The translations under genes were made by a program, and so were the position numbers. Below are positions 48,340-60,250 of a stretch of 64,000 nucleotides of DNA, in pieces (within the stretch, counting starts at the first letter, position 1; every line of letters starts with the position of its first letter). This stretch comes from Eucalyptus grandis (taxonomy: Eukaryota; Streptophyta; Magnoliopsida; Myrtales; Myrtaceae). The notes below the pieces were generated by a model, which was not told where the DNA came from, did no database searches, and worked only from the letters and a program-made list of their open reading frames with translations. The DNA lies in contig NC_052618.1 in NCBI RefSeq assembly GCF_016545825.1, positions 38,882,196 through 38,946,195 on the forward strand, given 5' to 3'.

Positions 48340-49132
48340 TGTTGAGGAAACTCCTATCATGTTTTGAAGTTGACAGAACTTTCTTCTTCTTATTTTTGTT
48401 CTTATTCTGAAGAATACTAGACTTTTGTGCTATATTGTGGAATGTTGTCAAAATCCATCTACTCCGGTCTTTCCCACTCGACGAGATTCAGATTGAAACC
48501 AAGTCCAAAACAAAGATATAATCAGACTCAAGATTATTGATCTTTCGACAAGGATTCCGTACGAATGAGATTTATCCTTAATAAATGGTTTTCTAGCGAA
48601 GAATCTCACTTATCTTTTATGAATATATTGATGGAATCAATCACGAATTGATGAAATCAATTCCGAAGACAAGTTCCTTTTTGGGAAGCATCTACTTATA
48701 AAAACCTAGATTCTGATTGTATGGACAATAAGAATCATCAGATTTTCATCTCAATCTTCAAACAGCTACAAGATTTCCTTAATCGATTCTGTCCAATGGA
48801 TTGATTGGAAAAAATTCCTCTGGAGAATGCCAACACTTAGAAAAGCGTAGAGGAGTATTTAAGGAGGTCATTCAATCCATTTGAAGAAGAGTGTGAAAAT
48901 TGAAATTCCAAAGTTTAAGGCCTTTCCAATCACTTGTTTTTCATTGATAGCATTTACAAATTGAATTCAAGAGAGAAAAACACAACAAGAGTGACTTAGT
49001 GAGAAAAAAAAAGAAGTCATCCACTGAGTGTCCGTATTCAAATCGTTGTATATTTCTATTGATTCCTTAGTGAATTTTAGCCGAGAAGGTTGTTAGTATG
49101 AGAGATTGGACGTAGGCTTGATTTAAGCTGAA

Positions 49133-52100
49133 TGCAGAACGCGACCTTGACCTCATCTCTAAGGTCACGAGCGATATGGGTTATATTTTTCGCAACATCC
49201 CAAGTGTGTCACCGACCATTACTTCTTTCTTTTTATAAGTTTTTTGAGTTATGCACATGCGGAAGCAATAAATCAACATCCAATCACCATAGTATTGCAA
49301 CATCAAAAGTAGTAGGAAAACACACGTGCAACCATATATTTACATATACATGGCCTACTACATATGATTACATGTCTTTCCTTTTAATATTACAAGCCCT
49401 TCTACTTGAGCTAAGCTTTACATTACAAAAACATACGGTCCTTTCCAAAAGTACATCAACTTCAGGGTAACCCTATCTCCTCTAATGAGATTCTAACCAA
49501 AAACGGTTCCCCTTATAAGGACCAACTAACTAGTAGTCATCTACGGCACCGTCGGGTGGAGCATCTCCATCAGGCCCTAGCAGACCATCGAAGCCACGGA
49601 GTGGACCAACAAAATCCCCATCGAAACACTCGTACCAAGCTCGATACTTGTGGTGAATGAGTTCACTCAACCCTTCATCCACCCAAACGGTTGTAGTGAC
49701 CATCCGATAGTATTTATCTATACTAGCAAAGTAGTGTAACGTTTCCGACACAGTCATCTTTGTGGGGATGCCAAGCCTCACGGGCGGCGCGGCCATCCTA
49801 CAACTCTGAAAAAAGACAATGAGTGAGTATAACTGAGTAAGTAAAACTTACTAAAATTCGGGTAGGATGATGCCTCATCTGTCCACAAGCACATAACTTA
49901 TCCCAAACACTTGTCGATGACAGATCAATAACAAGATGAAAATCATACCTTTAGTAAAATCATGAGCGGCCCTCAAACATTTAAATGCAAGCATGCACCA
50001 AGGATCCATTTCATAATGTCGGAAACTCATGCACAAAGGGTTCATTTATTAATAATCGAAATCCGTCAACTCTTTTGGAATCCACCGGGCATTTGAAATC
50101 CATCGGTCAACGTCCCCTATCCAAGGGTGATGGCTATCTTCCGACAATGAGTCCGTCGAACATCCGAACTTAATCAGGCAATGCCAACGAATCCATCGGT
50201 CGACGGCTAGAGTTTAGTCCCTCATGTTTCCATGCATCAAGCATCATAATCTAGTTTTTATCTTCGTCTTAGTCCAAGGCTCGAAGGCGTGCCATGCATA
50301 AGTGTGTGAAATGTCTTACCGATTTCAAATCCTTGAGCATGCTGAGCATGAATTAGGGTTCATGGCTTGGTTCAATTCGCTTGCTGCATCAATTTAGTAT
50401 TGAACTTGGCTCGGGAATGATACACCTTAATGTCGTACCAAGACCATGAAAGGGACCAATCCATTGTGGTCTTGCGTTCGTCCAAAGCCAATGAAACCCT
50501 TATTCAGAACTCGGGTTGTGAACATACATTTACAAAAGTAATTTATAATATTTTATAAAACACATCGAGATTTCTTCAAATACATTTCAAAACTTTTAGG
50601 ATCAAAGTACAATAGAGGCATAGTAGAACAAGCACAAGAACCGGGACACTTTAAATTCACAAACCAAAGGCTAAACAAAGGTTCAACATTAATCTAAAAT
50701 CAACTCAAGCAAGCATGAATCAAACCTCAATCAGAACAACAAAATCAAGCATGGACTTGTTACAAGCTTGAATGGACGCAACACAACGCCCTAACCAAAC
50801 GTTAGTAAGTCTACTTACAACTTTCTAGACTGGCGGCCTCAAGTGGCGGCAAACGGCGGCAAGGACACCTAAAGAGAGAGATGAAGGGGTCAGTGTGGGC
50901 GGCCAAGGAAGAAGAAGAAGAAAGGAGGAGAAATTTGTGAGCCTTCCCCCTAATAATAGAACACACTTCATTAATGGTCTTGATAAGGTATTTAATGTCA
51001 ATGGCTTAAGTGGAAAGTCTAAAAGCAAGGTGGCAAGTCTATAGGTTCTTCCAAAGGCTTCTAAGCTCCAAGAGACAAGTTCCTAATTGGTCCATCTAGA
51101 TTTGTATTAATGGCTCTTAGTAAATGAAGTGATCATCCTTATCTCCCCCAATAATTGCTATCCAAGTTGGGTGTGCAGCCCCCTCCCCTTTCAAGTTGGG
51201 CGTGTGGCCCTCTTATCCCGGGTGAAAATAGTTTTGAGTAATTTTCGAAATCAGCGTCAATACCTTATCAAATGGGCTTGAAAAATTACAAAATTTTAAT
51301 ATGTTGTAGATAAGACCCTAAATGACATTTTTTAGGGAAGAAAGCCAAGTCCAATTCGTTCTGTGAAAAGAGCAGTAAATCACTAAACACAGCCCAAAAA
51401 TTCGTCCGTTGAGCAGATTCAATGATTGGAGAGAAAGACTCGTTTAGAAATCTAAATCTTCACAAAACTCTCTGAAATTTTTATATGTTGTATACATGGA
51501 TCTCCTTTAAAACTTTTATGAATGAAGCATATTCAAATTCAAAATGAAAAATTTTATAAAAATCGAGAAGGAAATCAGGTCGCTATTTTTACTACGCCGG
51601 GCAAGTTTTGTACGGTAATTGATTGGGCCATCGTCCCAACCATTATACCTCATAAAAATCTAAAATTTAAGTATGTTATAGATTAGATTTTTTTGGACAA
51701 CATTCATGAAAGAATTTTCTCCAAATTCGAAGTACAAAGAGCTCTGTAAAATTGGAAAATGGAAAAGGTGTAGGAATTTCGAGAATCTGAAGAGTCAAAA
51801 CCTATGGAACCTTAAGTGGCAAGCCTAAGGAGAAAGGGTGGTGCCATACTTGATCTTCAAGATCCCTTGTCATTATTTTTCTATGCTATGAATCACTCCC
51901 TACCATTAATGAGTTTATGACTCACCCCCCCCTCTTAATATATAACCATAAAAAATTTAATGATTAAATTTCAAGAGTAAAGCTAATGGGGCCAAGTGTC
52001 CCGCTTAATCATCCTGTACTAATAAGCTACTTTCCAAGAACATTAAATGCACCATGGGAAATATCAAGTTAGAAAGCCATCTCTTTGGGTCGGAGTCAAT

Positions 52101-52746
52101 CGAGTCAAATCACGATCGATTACCTTATTTGGCCTGAGGTTCGTGCCTAAGCCATGATCAAAAAAGCCGAATGCAATCGGGCTTAACCAGTGAAACCGAG
52201 TTCGGATTTCTCCTCTATCGAGAAAAGGCTCGCAACGGGGTCCAAGGGCCAAGCCTTGGATTGGTCAACCGGTCCTCTAGTTGGTCCATGGGTCAGTCTA
52301 GGGTCCTGCACCACAATTTAAGGCTAGTCGACACCGAACCACGTTGAGTTTATTTGATTTATAGTCGTTCTCGGTTGTCATGTAATCGTGTGGGATCGAT
52401 CAATCCACCTCAACTCATGGTCGGGTGGATTGGTCCATGATCATCCATGACCGGTACAATGTTTAGGCAGAATCACCCGCGACCGGTACAATGACCGGGT
52501 AAGGTCGAGCCATGACTGTCCACCGATTCGTGGTGGTGCGAAATCGTCTCACAACCGATCCTTATGGTCAAATAACTTTTTCATGGTCAAATAATCTATA
52601 CCCAATCCTTGGGTTGCCGATCCTCGAACAAGCTACTTGGCTCATGATCGACTCTTAGGCTGGCTCATGGCCCAATCCCGCCATTGGCTACCGATCTTTG
52701 GCCTACTAGTCAGGCCAAAATTAGGATCAAAATCAAGAATATTACA
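49133..52746 (-). mobile_element. long LTR of a gypsy-type element (family B), nested in the SIRE solo LTR
   Basis: Plus-strand ends are TGCAGAACGCGACC at 49133 and ATATTACA at 52746. The element reads toward the minus strand, because its left end complements to GAGGT-AAGGTCGCG-like sequence resembling the 3' end of the Tekay LTR. The host LTR is cleanly interrupted between GCTGAA and CCACTATAA, but a 5-bp duplication is not clear. Content on the minus strand: GTAAG-TCTA-CTTAC donor-like hairpin (50815-50828), hairpin AGTAAGT-TTT-ACTTACT (49836-49852), acceptor TTTTTTCAG (about 49806-49815), then the small ORF. No gag or pol is present. Confidence 0.65.
49530..49796 (-). CDS. LTR-encoded small protein, WVD family (unknown function)
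   Basis: An uninterrupted 88-codon frame starting MAAPPVRLGIPTKMT, about ten bases after an acceptor-like TTTTTTCAG. The centre reads VTTTVWVDEGLSELIHHKYR then AWYECFDGDFVGPLRGFDG, and the C-terminus is acidic and Pro/Gly-rich (GPDGDAPPDGAVDDY). There is no signal peptide or membrane segment. Counterparts exist in the LTR fragment at 11100-11935, in the solo LTR at 36579-40058 (frameshifted) and, more weakly, at 54833-55084. It lies in the sense orientation of the LTR, downstream of the predicted promoter, so it would sit in the 5' leader of a full-length transcript. I recognise no known domain. It could be a captured host fragment or an element-specific leader peptide; fortuitous coding potential is not excluded. 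Confidence 0.45.
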   Translation of the reverse strand: MAAPPVRLGIPTKMTVSETLHYFASIDKYYRMVTTTVWVDEGLSELIHHKYRAWYECFDGDFVGPLRGFDGLLGPDGDAPPDGAVDDY

Positions 52747-53001
52747 AAACCACTATAAATCTGGTGTTCAATTTTCTCTTCCCTTAACTCTTTTTGATTT
52801 GTTCGTTGTAATTTTTCTTAACTCCTCAAATTTCTAAACCATTTTTAATTAAGTCTGAACTTACTTAAGAAGTTTGGTGGCACCTTCAGTCAAACTTTGT
52901 TCGAAATCTTACTCATTCCGCATTTATTTGTTTAATTTTTTTAATTTATTTTTACACCTATTCAACCTCCTCTGGGTGGTAATACTAGCATTTTCATTAA
53001 T

Positions 53002-54034
53002 ATGCTTTGCAGTCCCTAAGCAACTTCAACATCTTGTAAGGGGCAATGACCCTATCATTTTGATTATTCTAGGAAGAACGATAAGATGAACCGGGAGAAG
53101 AATGGTATGAGACTGCTCATAACCTGCAGATAAAGCTCGAGTTCAATCGAGAACTAAGCGACGCGACTTTCAATCTCCATTTCTCCCTCGCGCGATGGAA
53201 AACAATGGGGATGACGTACCATCCATATGCGATGGAGAGGCTAAAGGAGAAGTGGGAAAGGACTAGGTGGAGTTCGGGCCGGAGCGTTGGCCAAGGGTTG
53301 TAAAGGACGTTGGTGAGAAGCAGGGGATCAGTGGGAGGGATGCATTCGAATACTTGTGTTTCGAGGAGAATCAAGGACTCGTGTAGTGAAGGAAATGGTG
53401 TTCCTACATATGAATTGGTGGTCGAGGTGCTACGATGGTTCGAGATGGTGCTGGCTGCAAAGGCAGGGGCAAAGCCGATGTTCATTTGGTACCTACGCGA
53501 AATGGAAATTTCTGGGGCTGGGTGTATTTTCTTTATGTTTAATATATTTTAAATTTCCTAAATGCTTAATTAGTATAGTTAAAAAATGTGAGTTATGTAG
53601 TGTGTTTAGATTGGGTATGGACCAACTATCTTGTTTAGAAAATAAATGGGCCAATGTGGATTAAGTGAATGAATTTGGATCGAACCTACTCATGACCAAC
53701 TCAAATCCAACCCAACTCACTCATTTGCCACCTCTAAGGATTAGTATCAACAAGTTTGCGTAATTTGTAATGCATCTGGTGTTTATACTTAATAAAAAAA
53801 AAGCGGGCAATATAATCAAATTAATATTCATTTTTGATGTAATAATATGTAAGATGCAACAAGTAGTGTCGCTTCAATGAATAATCTCTTTATGGTGTCC
53901 CATCGACATTGGTTCACCCAATCCGAATCCGAAGTAGTGAAAAAGAAAGGTATCGGTCTCTTTTCTTGCAGAGAGGATTTTTGCTAATGTTATATAATTC
54001 TTCTCTCTTCAAACTTTGGTTTATTATTTATTTA
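53002..54034. other. unassigned spacer between two SIRE LTRs
   Basis: The frames at 53117-53485 (minus) and 53310-53664 (plus) overlap and show no domain. The plus-strand stretch 53100-53500 is moderately GC-rich and could be an eroded exon of something, but I cannot identify it. Confidence 0.35.
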
Positions 54035-54412
54035 TGTTGGAGAAAACTTCCTTATTTGTTTTGAAGTTGACAAAACGTTTCCATCAGTTTAGTCTGAAGA
54101 CTTGCAGACTCTATCATCAAAGTCTGAAGACCTCCAGACTCAAGATTTAAAGTCTGCCCTCACTAATAGTTTCTAGATCGACGAAGAAAAGTTTTTATCC
54201 GTTGAAGAAGACTTATCCATATGCGAGTATATCTTTAAGGATTTGATATGTACAGTTGAAGAAGATCTCACGGCTGGAGATAGCATCATGTGATAAATTA
54301 TTCCTATTGTAATCAATTTGAGTAATTAGATTTGATGATTGGTGAAGTATACTTGGAAGGTTCTACTTATGGAAACCTAGATCCTGATTGTATGGACGAG
54401 CATGATTGGTGG

Positions 54413-57400
54413 GCTATTGTGGCACCCCCGAAATGGCCCCCGATCCGTTAGGGTCACCACAGTTACATTCTCTTGTAGCATAATACTCTGATACCAAAGA
54501 AATTTTAACATAACTTATAATACCTGGGGGTTTTCATTTGTTTTCTTTACCGGTCCCTGCGCAAATAATATGGCGGAAGCATAATTCAAGTACCCTTCCT
54601 CAAAATATAAAGTGATGCACACCATACTAAAACTTTCATAATTTAGGCCAAACACTTTTATTTATATAAGGGATGGACTATGATAGTTGGTACAACAAAA
54701 CGCCGAGGTCTTCTTGTGCCTGACGATTACCCAAAAGAAAACCAACTTCTATCCTTGGATATCATCTGCATCCGTCCATCACCCAGGTGTCGGCATCCCA
54801 AAAATGCATCTCCTGCTACCCTCGACTCTAGGTCATATCCAATAAGGTCCATTGGCCGGCAGTGGTGGTAGCACCCTCAGAAGGCGGCCATCCATACGGA
54901 CGAGAACTGATATGTACTCCTGGTGAATAGGCTCGACAAAGAGGCCTACATCAAAAGTCAGCGAAATCCTTATGCGCTCAAATACCAATCCGTGCACCCC
55001 ATGATGACGGTGCTCTGACCACTCCCACTGTAGGTCAATCAGGAGTCCATAAAACATACCAGGAGTCACAAGCAGCAGCGGCATTTTTCTTTTAGTTCGA
55101 AATGTTAGTCCCCAAAAGGGGTGAGTACAACCACTCAGCAGTAAAAAGATCCATTACACTATATTATGTAGAAACTCTAATCATCCAGATGTATGCAAAC
55201 ACACTTATCATTTATATGTATAGACATGCCATCAGGGTTTATTTTATCTGCACCACATTCATAAAAACAATTCAATGCCATAACAAACGCATTTTCAGTA
55301 CCGGATGAAGCCAACTCAATTTCATAGATAAATTCTCATATCATGCCACATGCACACATATGCACTCCTTTAATGTACCAGATTTTAGCATTCAAAGAAA
55401 GTTTTCATTCCCCGGGGACCAGCGTTTGCATCCCTCCGGACTTTCGCACCCAACCTGGCGTCGCGAGACCCTCCGGCACAAACCTCCGGGCATCCAGAGC
55501 GTGTTCCGTCACACCCTTGGGCATCTCGCACCCCACCTGGCATCACGAGGTATATCCAAGGCTCACCATGAAAATGGTTGCCCCTTCCCTCCAGATTTAC
55601 GTACAATCCCTACAACCGGGCATCCCGAAACTCCCGAGGACCCTCCGGCACAAACCTCCGAGCATCCAACGGCATCGACTCACTCGACCCTTGGGCATCC
55701 CGACACTCCCGGGGCATCATCGGCTCACACCTCCGACGGTAACATTCACATCATAATATACATCTCATTACAAAATTACATTTCGATGCAATGACGTCAT
55801 GGATTCCATGGATCTATAAGACTTTATTAAATTTCCAATGGCATACGATATGCTGAATGTCAATGCATCTATCAAGTGAATGACAATTAACAACTCAAGA
55901 TACAATGACTCTTAAACAAAATGAACAGTTTCATAGTAACACAGTGTAAAGGCCAGAATGCACGCCTTCAAATGACCATGAAAAAATTCTGAAATTTTAA
56001 CACGTTATAATTGAGATCTAGACGAAAAAGTTTCATTAAGGACACTAAGCCAGATTCGTTATATATAATGAGTGGTAGTTCACACAATTCAGTTCAGTAT
56101 TCTTTTATCACAGAATAAAAATTCAACAGAAGGCATTGCATTTTAAAAGAGGTTTAAGCCATTGTATTGATTCCGAGAAGTTCTGATAAAAATATATACT
56201 CTAGCTCATGCAATTCCTCACAACTTCCGTGAAGAAATCGAGATCAAATTAGTTTTAGAACTCTTCATAAAATTTCACAAAGTTACAGGGTTACACATGA
56301 AATTGCACTGGATTAAGCGAATCCCATAAATTTCCATTTCCACCGTAACTATCTTACTTCCACAAGTCTACTAAAAGTCAGTCTTTCATCAATAAATCAA
56401 CAGGATCGAGATATACACAAAACCAAAGTAATTCCTCAATCTCATGGTCCCGCTCTACTTCGATTACCCACAATTTAACATTCTACTTTCAGAATTCAAT
56501 TGTTTCCAAGTATATTGCACCATACTAGACAATAACAGCACCACATCATATAGATTCATAGACTTTCACTTGCCTCTAGTCCTTTATCTCAATTGCAAGC
56601 AAAATAGAGGGCTCGGCTCAACGGCGGCGAAGGCTAGTGGCGTTGATGGCGGCAACTCTCGAGCACGGCAGAAGGTGATCTCTTTTCCTCTTTGCCGTTC
56701 ACCCGCTCTGCTGCTCACTCACAAATTCTCTCGCTCAAATTCTCTCTTTCTCTCTCAAGTTTCGCTCGGTACCTCACTCTCTCACTCGCTGGTTTCGGTT
56801 CATTCTCTCTCTTCCTCACCTGTACGAGCATTTTGTTTCTTCATTTGTTGACTTTGAGAGTCAATAAAAATGAGATTCGGTGGTAGCAAGAAATGGTGAC
56901 ACCTCACACGTCCATGCAAGTGATGTGTCCTCTCTTGCTCGATCCTTCCTCATGCGTTGTCCACCAATCGGTAAGTTCACGTGGCTGCTGAGTCAATGAA
57001 TTTTCCTTTTGTTGACTCATTTGCCGACCGAATGAAAGGGAAACTCGGGCAGCTTGGGCCAACAATTCGTGGCCGCATGGTCTCCGTGCGTGGCCCAACT
57101 TCTCCCAAAAGCTGACCATAATTTCTACATGTATATGAATTGCATGGGCCATTCGTGTGGCCGTTGAAGGGGAGGGTGGTGGTGACGTCGCGTCTAACAT
57201 CGAGGTCTTCAACTTAGCTAATTGGCGAGAAGGCTCGAGTCCAATAGGTAAAAGAAAACATGGCCATTGGTGGGATTGTCCATATGGCCATTCAAAGACA
57301 AATATCTTTTTTTCTTTTTTTCTTTTTTCCAAAAGTAAATATTTCGGAACGTCGAGTGGCGATGAGACTAGGCCAAATGTGGTACTGACGATACTCCCGT

Positions 57401-57459
57401 CGATTACTCACGGCCATTGCATACTTGAGGGCCGTCGAATTTCTGGATGCCACAGCTAT
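54413..57459. mobile_element. solo LTR (family C) with perfect target duplication
   Basis: The LTR proper is 54418-57454 (3,037 bases) with terminal TGTGGCA / TGCCACA, a perfect 7-bp inverted repeat. It is flanked by GCTAT at 54413-54417 and 57455-57459. It has no gag or pol. On the minus strand a small ORF (54833-55084) is preceded by a hairpin TGAGT-6-ACTCA (55122-55137), and a GTAAGAT donor-like site lies in a 4-bp-stem hairpin at 56346-56358. This is the shared long-LTR layout. The region 55420-55740 (plus strand) is rich in CTCCGGCA / CATCCCG words that repeat at irregular spacing. Confidence 0.88.
54833..55084 (-). CDS. LTR-encoded small ORF, family C (unknown function)
   Basis: An uninterrupted 83-codon frame, MPLLLVTPGMFYGLLIDLQW at the start, then HRHHGVHGLVFERIRISLTF, DVGLFVEPIHQEYISVLVRM and DGRLLRVLPPLP. 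The segment SLTFDVGLFVEPIHQEY with following DG parallels TTVWVDEGLSELIHHKY...DG of the family B ORF in spacing and key residues (D, G, L, IH, Y, DG), but identity is low. It is in the sense orientation of its LTR if that LTR reads to the minus strand like the others. No known domain. Confidence that it is translated is low. Confidence 0.35.
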   Translation of the reverse strand: MPLLLVTPGMFYGLLIDLQWEWSEHRHHGVHGLVFERIRISLTFDVGLFVEPIHQEYISVLVRMDGRLLRVLPPLPANGPYWI

Positions 57460-58031
57460 CATCACATTCCTTAAATAGCTTGAGATCTCCTTAATTGATT
57501 CTGTCCAACGGGTAGATTGGAAGAACTCCTTTGGAAGGTGCCAACAGTTATGAAGGCATAGAGGAGTATATAAGGAAGACACTCAAGTTATTTGAGGGAG
57601 TGCGTGAAAGAAAAATTCCAAAGTCTGAAGCTCCTAGTTCTTTGCTATTTCAATTGTTGAGCTCAAATTGTACTCAAAAGAGAGATTAAATTCTTGTGAG
57701 ACCTTGAGGAAGTGTAGCTGAGTCTCTACACTATGAAATCAAGGACGTGAGGCTGTAAATTCTCTTTTGGATCTTAGTGGAATCCAGCCAGTGGGCTATC
57801 AGTGCGGGAGAGTAGACGTAGGCTTGGTCTAAGCCGAACCACTATAAACCTTATGTTTTGATTCTCTTTCCCTAATCTATTTACTTCAATTCGTAGCTTT
57901 ATATAACTGTTTATAGTCTTTCACACCTTCAGTCTATTATTCTCAGAAGTTGATTTATTCTGTTAAGTTTCACAAAAACTTATTTGATCAACTATTCACT
58001 CCCTCTAGGTGCTATTACTAGCCCTATCAAT

Positions 58032-58043
58032 TGGTATCAGAGC
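58032..58043 (+). other. primer-binding site of element S3 (initiator Met tRNA)
   Basis: TGGTATCAGAGC, a perfect match to the standard plant LTR-element site, two bases after the LTR end. Confidence 0.95.
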
Positions 58044-58091
58044 TTGTGTGCTCATTTAATTGAAGTGTTTTTACTTCTGAGTTAAAGATCT

Positions 58092-59215
58092 ATGGCTAGT
58101 ATGTTGGCTTCAGGTTTGGTTGAAGGGCAAAGCAACACTAGACCACCTTATTTCGATGGAAAGGAATACAACATATGGAAAAACAAGATGAAGACATTCC
58201 TAAGATCAAAAGATCCTCTGGAATGGGATGTGATAGAAAAAGGAATCATTCCCAAAGCTGCATCAATTTCAGAAAGAGGAAAAGAAGTTGCAGAAGCTAG
58301 CAAATGACTCAAGAAGAAATAACCAAGAGACAAGCTCTTGATGCTAAAGTAATTTACTCATTATATTGTGTGTTATTTCCTACTGAGTATAACATAATAT
58401 CTTCTTGTGAAACAACCAAAGAGGTTTATGATAGGCTGCACATTACCTATGAAGGAACTGATCGAGTGAAAGAAACAAGGATCGATATTCTACTCGGACA
58501 GTATGAAGCCTTCAAAATGAAGTCAGGAGAATCTATCACTAACATGTTTAGTCGTTTTATAGAAATTGTAAATGGTCTAGAGTATCAGGGACAACCAATC
58601 TCAGGACCCATGAAGGTTAACAAATTGCTGCGTGGACTCTCCAAAGACTAGAATCACATAAAGACTTCAATAAGGGAAACTCAAAGGATCATGCCGCTCT
58701 CCGTAGACGAACTGGTTGGCACACTTCAGTCCTATGAAGTGGAGCAAATCAACGAGGAAGAAGATCCCAAAGATAAGAAGTCAATTCCCTTAAAATCTAA
58801 TGATGATTTTGATGTTACAGACTCTGAAGAGGATATGGATGATGAAGAGCTAGCACTTATGATAAGAAGATTCAGGAAACTGAACAAAAAGGGAAGAAGA
58901 TTCAATTGGAAGAAACAAAGAACTCAAAAATTTCACAACAAATCAACTGACGATGATGAATCCAATAAAGATGTGATTTGTTTTGAATGCAAGAAAAAGG
59001 GACACATAGACCCAATGTCCTCTCGTTGAAGAAAAAGAAGGAAAAGCTGAGAAATACAGAAAGGCTCTCAAAAGAGAAACATGGAGTGATACTGAATGCG
59101 AAGAAAGTGATGAAGATTATGCCAATATTTGTTTAATGGAAAAATCAGACTCAGACTCTGAGACAGATATAGAATCGGACTCGACTAAGACAGTGAAATC
59201 GAGGTAAGTAATTTA
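58092..59215 (+). pseudogene. SIRE gag of element S3
   Basis: Starts MASMLASGLVEGQSNTRPPY with the typical FDGKEYNIWKNKMKTFL segment. It continues through EVYDRLHITYEGTDRVKETR (UBN2-type gag), FKMKSGESITNMFSRF and LLRGLSKD, an acidic region (TDSEEDMDDEELALMIRRFR), a basic stretch and a zinc knuckle CFECKKKGHI near 58980. The knuckle's last residues are thrown off by an indel; in the next frame an acidic tail follows (SDTECEESDEDYANICLMEK). Stops at about 58305 and 58649 and the indel mean this copy cannot make full gag. A coiled-coil-like Lys/Glu segment (59225-59360) belongs to the lineage's extended gag. Confidence 0.9.
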
Positions 59216-59229
59216 AAAATTCCTACTAA

Positions 59230-59815
59230 AGTCTCGAAATACATTGATGAACTTTGTCTTAGTCTCAAAATCTCTCTTAAGAGGATTTCCGAGCTAAAAA
59301 AGAAGAATTCTACATTGAAGCAACAGGAAAACTCTTGGAAAGAAAAGTTTGAAAATTTAGATAAAAGTTTTTCCATTTTAAAAAGAAAATGCAGACTCTC
59401 TTTCAAAAGAAAATACATTTTTGAAAAATGACATTTCAAATATTTCAAAAAGGTTTTCAATAGGATCTGAGAAGTTGGAAAAGATTCTTTCAGTACAAAG
59501 ACCTTACTTTAACAAATCAAGCTTGGGAATGACTTCTAAAACCATTCATCTAATTGATTTTCCAAAAGTAAAGGAAAGAATCAAACAAAGACCTACAAAA
59601 ACCTTTTATATAAATCATTTTCAAAAAGTCTTTGTAAAACCTGTTGGCCGAAGTGGTCTCAAATGTTCTAAGTATAACAGCTTAGAACACTTTGAGAAAT
59701 AATGTCCTATGGTTTGGAGACTTGTTAAGAATGATTGGGCAAAGATTGTGTATTGCACTAACTCCACTGGACCTAAGAAAATATGGGTACCAAAGAAAGC
59801 TTGAGTTTCGTTTTT
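59230..59815 (+). pseudogene. gag C-terminal extension of element S3
   Basis: Frames in this stretch give a helical, Lys/Ser-rich segment (LCLSLKISLKRISELKKKNS) and then KNDISNISKRFSIGSEKLEK to KPVGRSGLKCSKYNSLEHFE. It ends near WVPKKA just before the protease. Long gag extensions like this are usual for SIRE-type elements. Frameshifts near 59370-59410 and a stop at 59700 interrupt it. Confidence 0.7.
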
Positions 59816-59819
59816 AATT

Positions 59820-60250
59820 GCAGGTCACTATCAAGAAAAATGTTAAATGGTATTTGGATAGTGGCTGTTCAAGACACATGACAGGAGATTCAAGTTGTTT
59901 TATAAAATTTGTTCAAACAAATGGTGGAAAAGTCTCTTTTGGTGGAAATAGCAAATGAAGAATTGTTGGATGCGGAACAATAAAGATTGGAAGTCTTACA
60001 ATCAACAATGTCTCCTTGGTGGAAGGACTAAATTACAATCTACTCAGCATTAGTCAACTGTGCAACACTGGATACAAAATCAATTTTCAAGAAGGAATAT
60101 GTTTGGAAACTAGTAAAGACCTTTCTCAATCTTTTACTAGACGAAGACATTGGAACATTTATCTTCTGGATATAAAACCAAAAAGGTCTCAATGTCTAAT
60201 ATCAATTCAAGATGAAGTGAACCTTGGCATCGAAAGCTTGGCCATGTCAA
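59820..60250 (+). pseudogene. SIRE aspartic protease region of element S3
   Basis: VKWYLDSGCSRHMTGD near 59840-59885 contains the DSG active site of Ty1-copia proteases. The conserved Gly-rich strand VSFGGNSK follows but is stopped by TGA near 59956; the usual residue there is Gly. The frame from 60016 (VEGLNYNLLSISQLCNTGYK, then INFQEGICLE) is the normal protease-to-integrase linker. The enzyme would cut the polyprotein in intact elements; here it is interrupted. Confidence 0.88.

Larger units (their letters stand above)
48340..52996 (+). mobile_element. SIRE-type solo LTR, split by a nested long LTR
   Basis: The left part 48340-49132 starts TGTTGAGGAAACTCC and follows the other SIRE LTRs to CTTGATTTAAGCTGAA. 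The right part from about 52747-52750 resumes with CCACTATAAATCTGGTG and ends GCATTTTCA at 52996. Target duplication TTAAT occurs at 48335-48339 and 52997-53001, a perfect match across a 4.66 kb composite. Without the nested element the LTR is about 1.04 kb. No internal region is attached on either side, so it is a solo LTR. Confidence 0.88.
54035..58029 (+). mobile_element. SIRE-type element S3: 5' LTR, split by a nested solo LTR
   Basis: Starts TGTTGGAGAAAACTTCC at 54035 and ends CTAGCCCTATCA at 58029, directly before the primer-binding site. The LTR without its insertion (54418-57454 plus one 5-bp duplication) is about 953 bases. It shows the lineage's GTCTGAAGACTTGCAGACT motif cluster at 54095-54165 and the conserved end phrase AAGCCGAACCACTATAAA near 57831. 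Confidence 0.9.

Noticed and set aside
53117..53664. Three overlapping frames of 80-122 codons
   Set aside because: No domain, frames compete on both strands and no splice or start context supports any of them; kept only as an unassigned spacer.
55343..55794. Two plus-strand frames of 137 and 144 codons rich in Pro, His and Thr
   Set aside because: They are two frames over the same irregular CTCCGG/CATCCCG repeats within the family C solo LTR, antisense to its proposed reading direction.
56444..56886. Plus-strand frames with Ser/Leu-rich ends
   Set aside because: Read over the pyrimidine-rich TCTCTC stretch of the solo LTR; low complexity.
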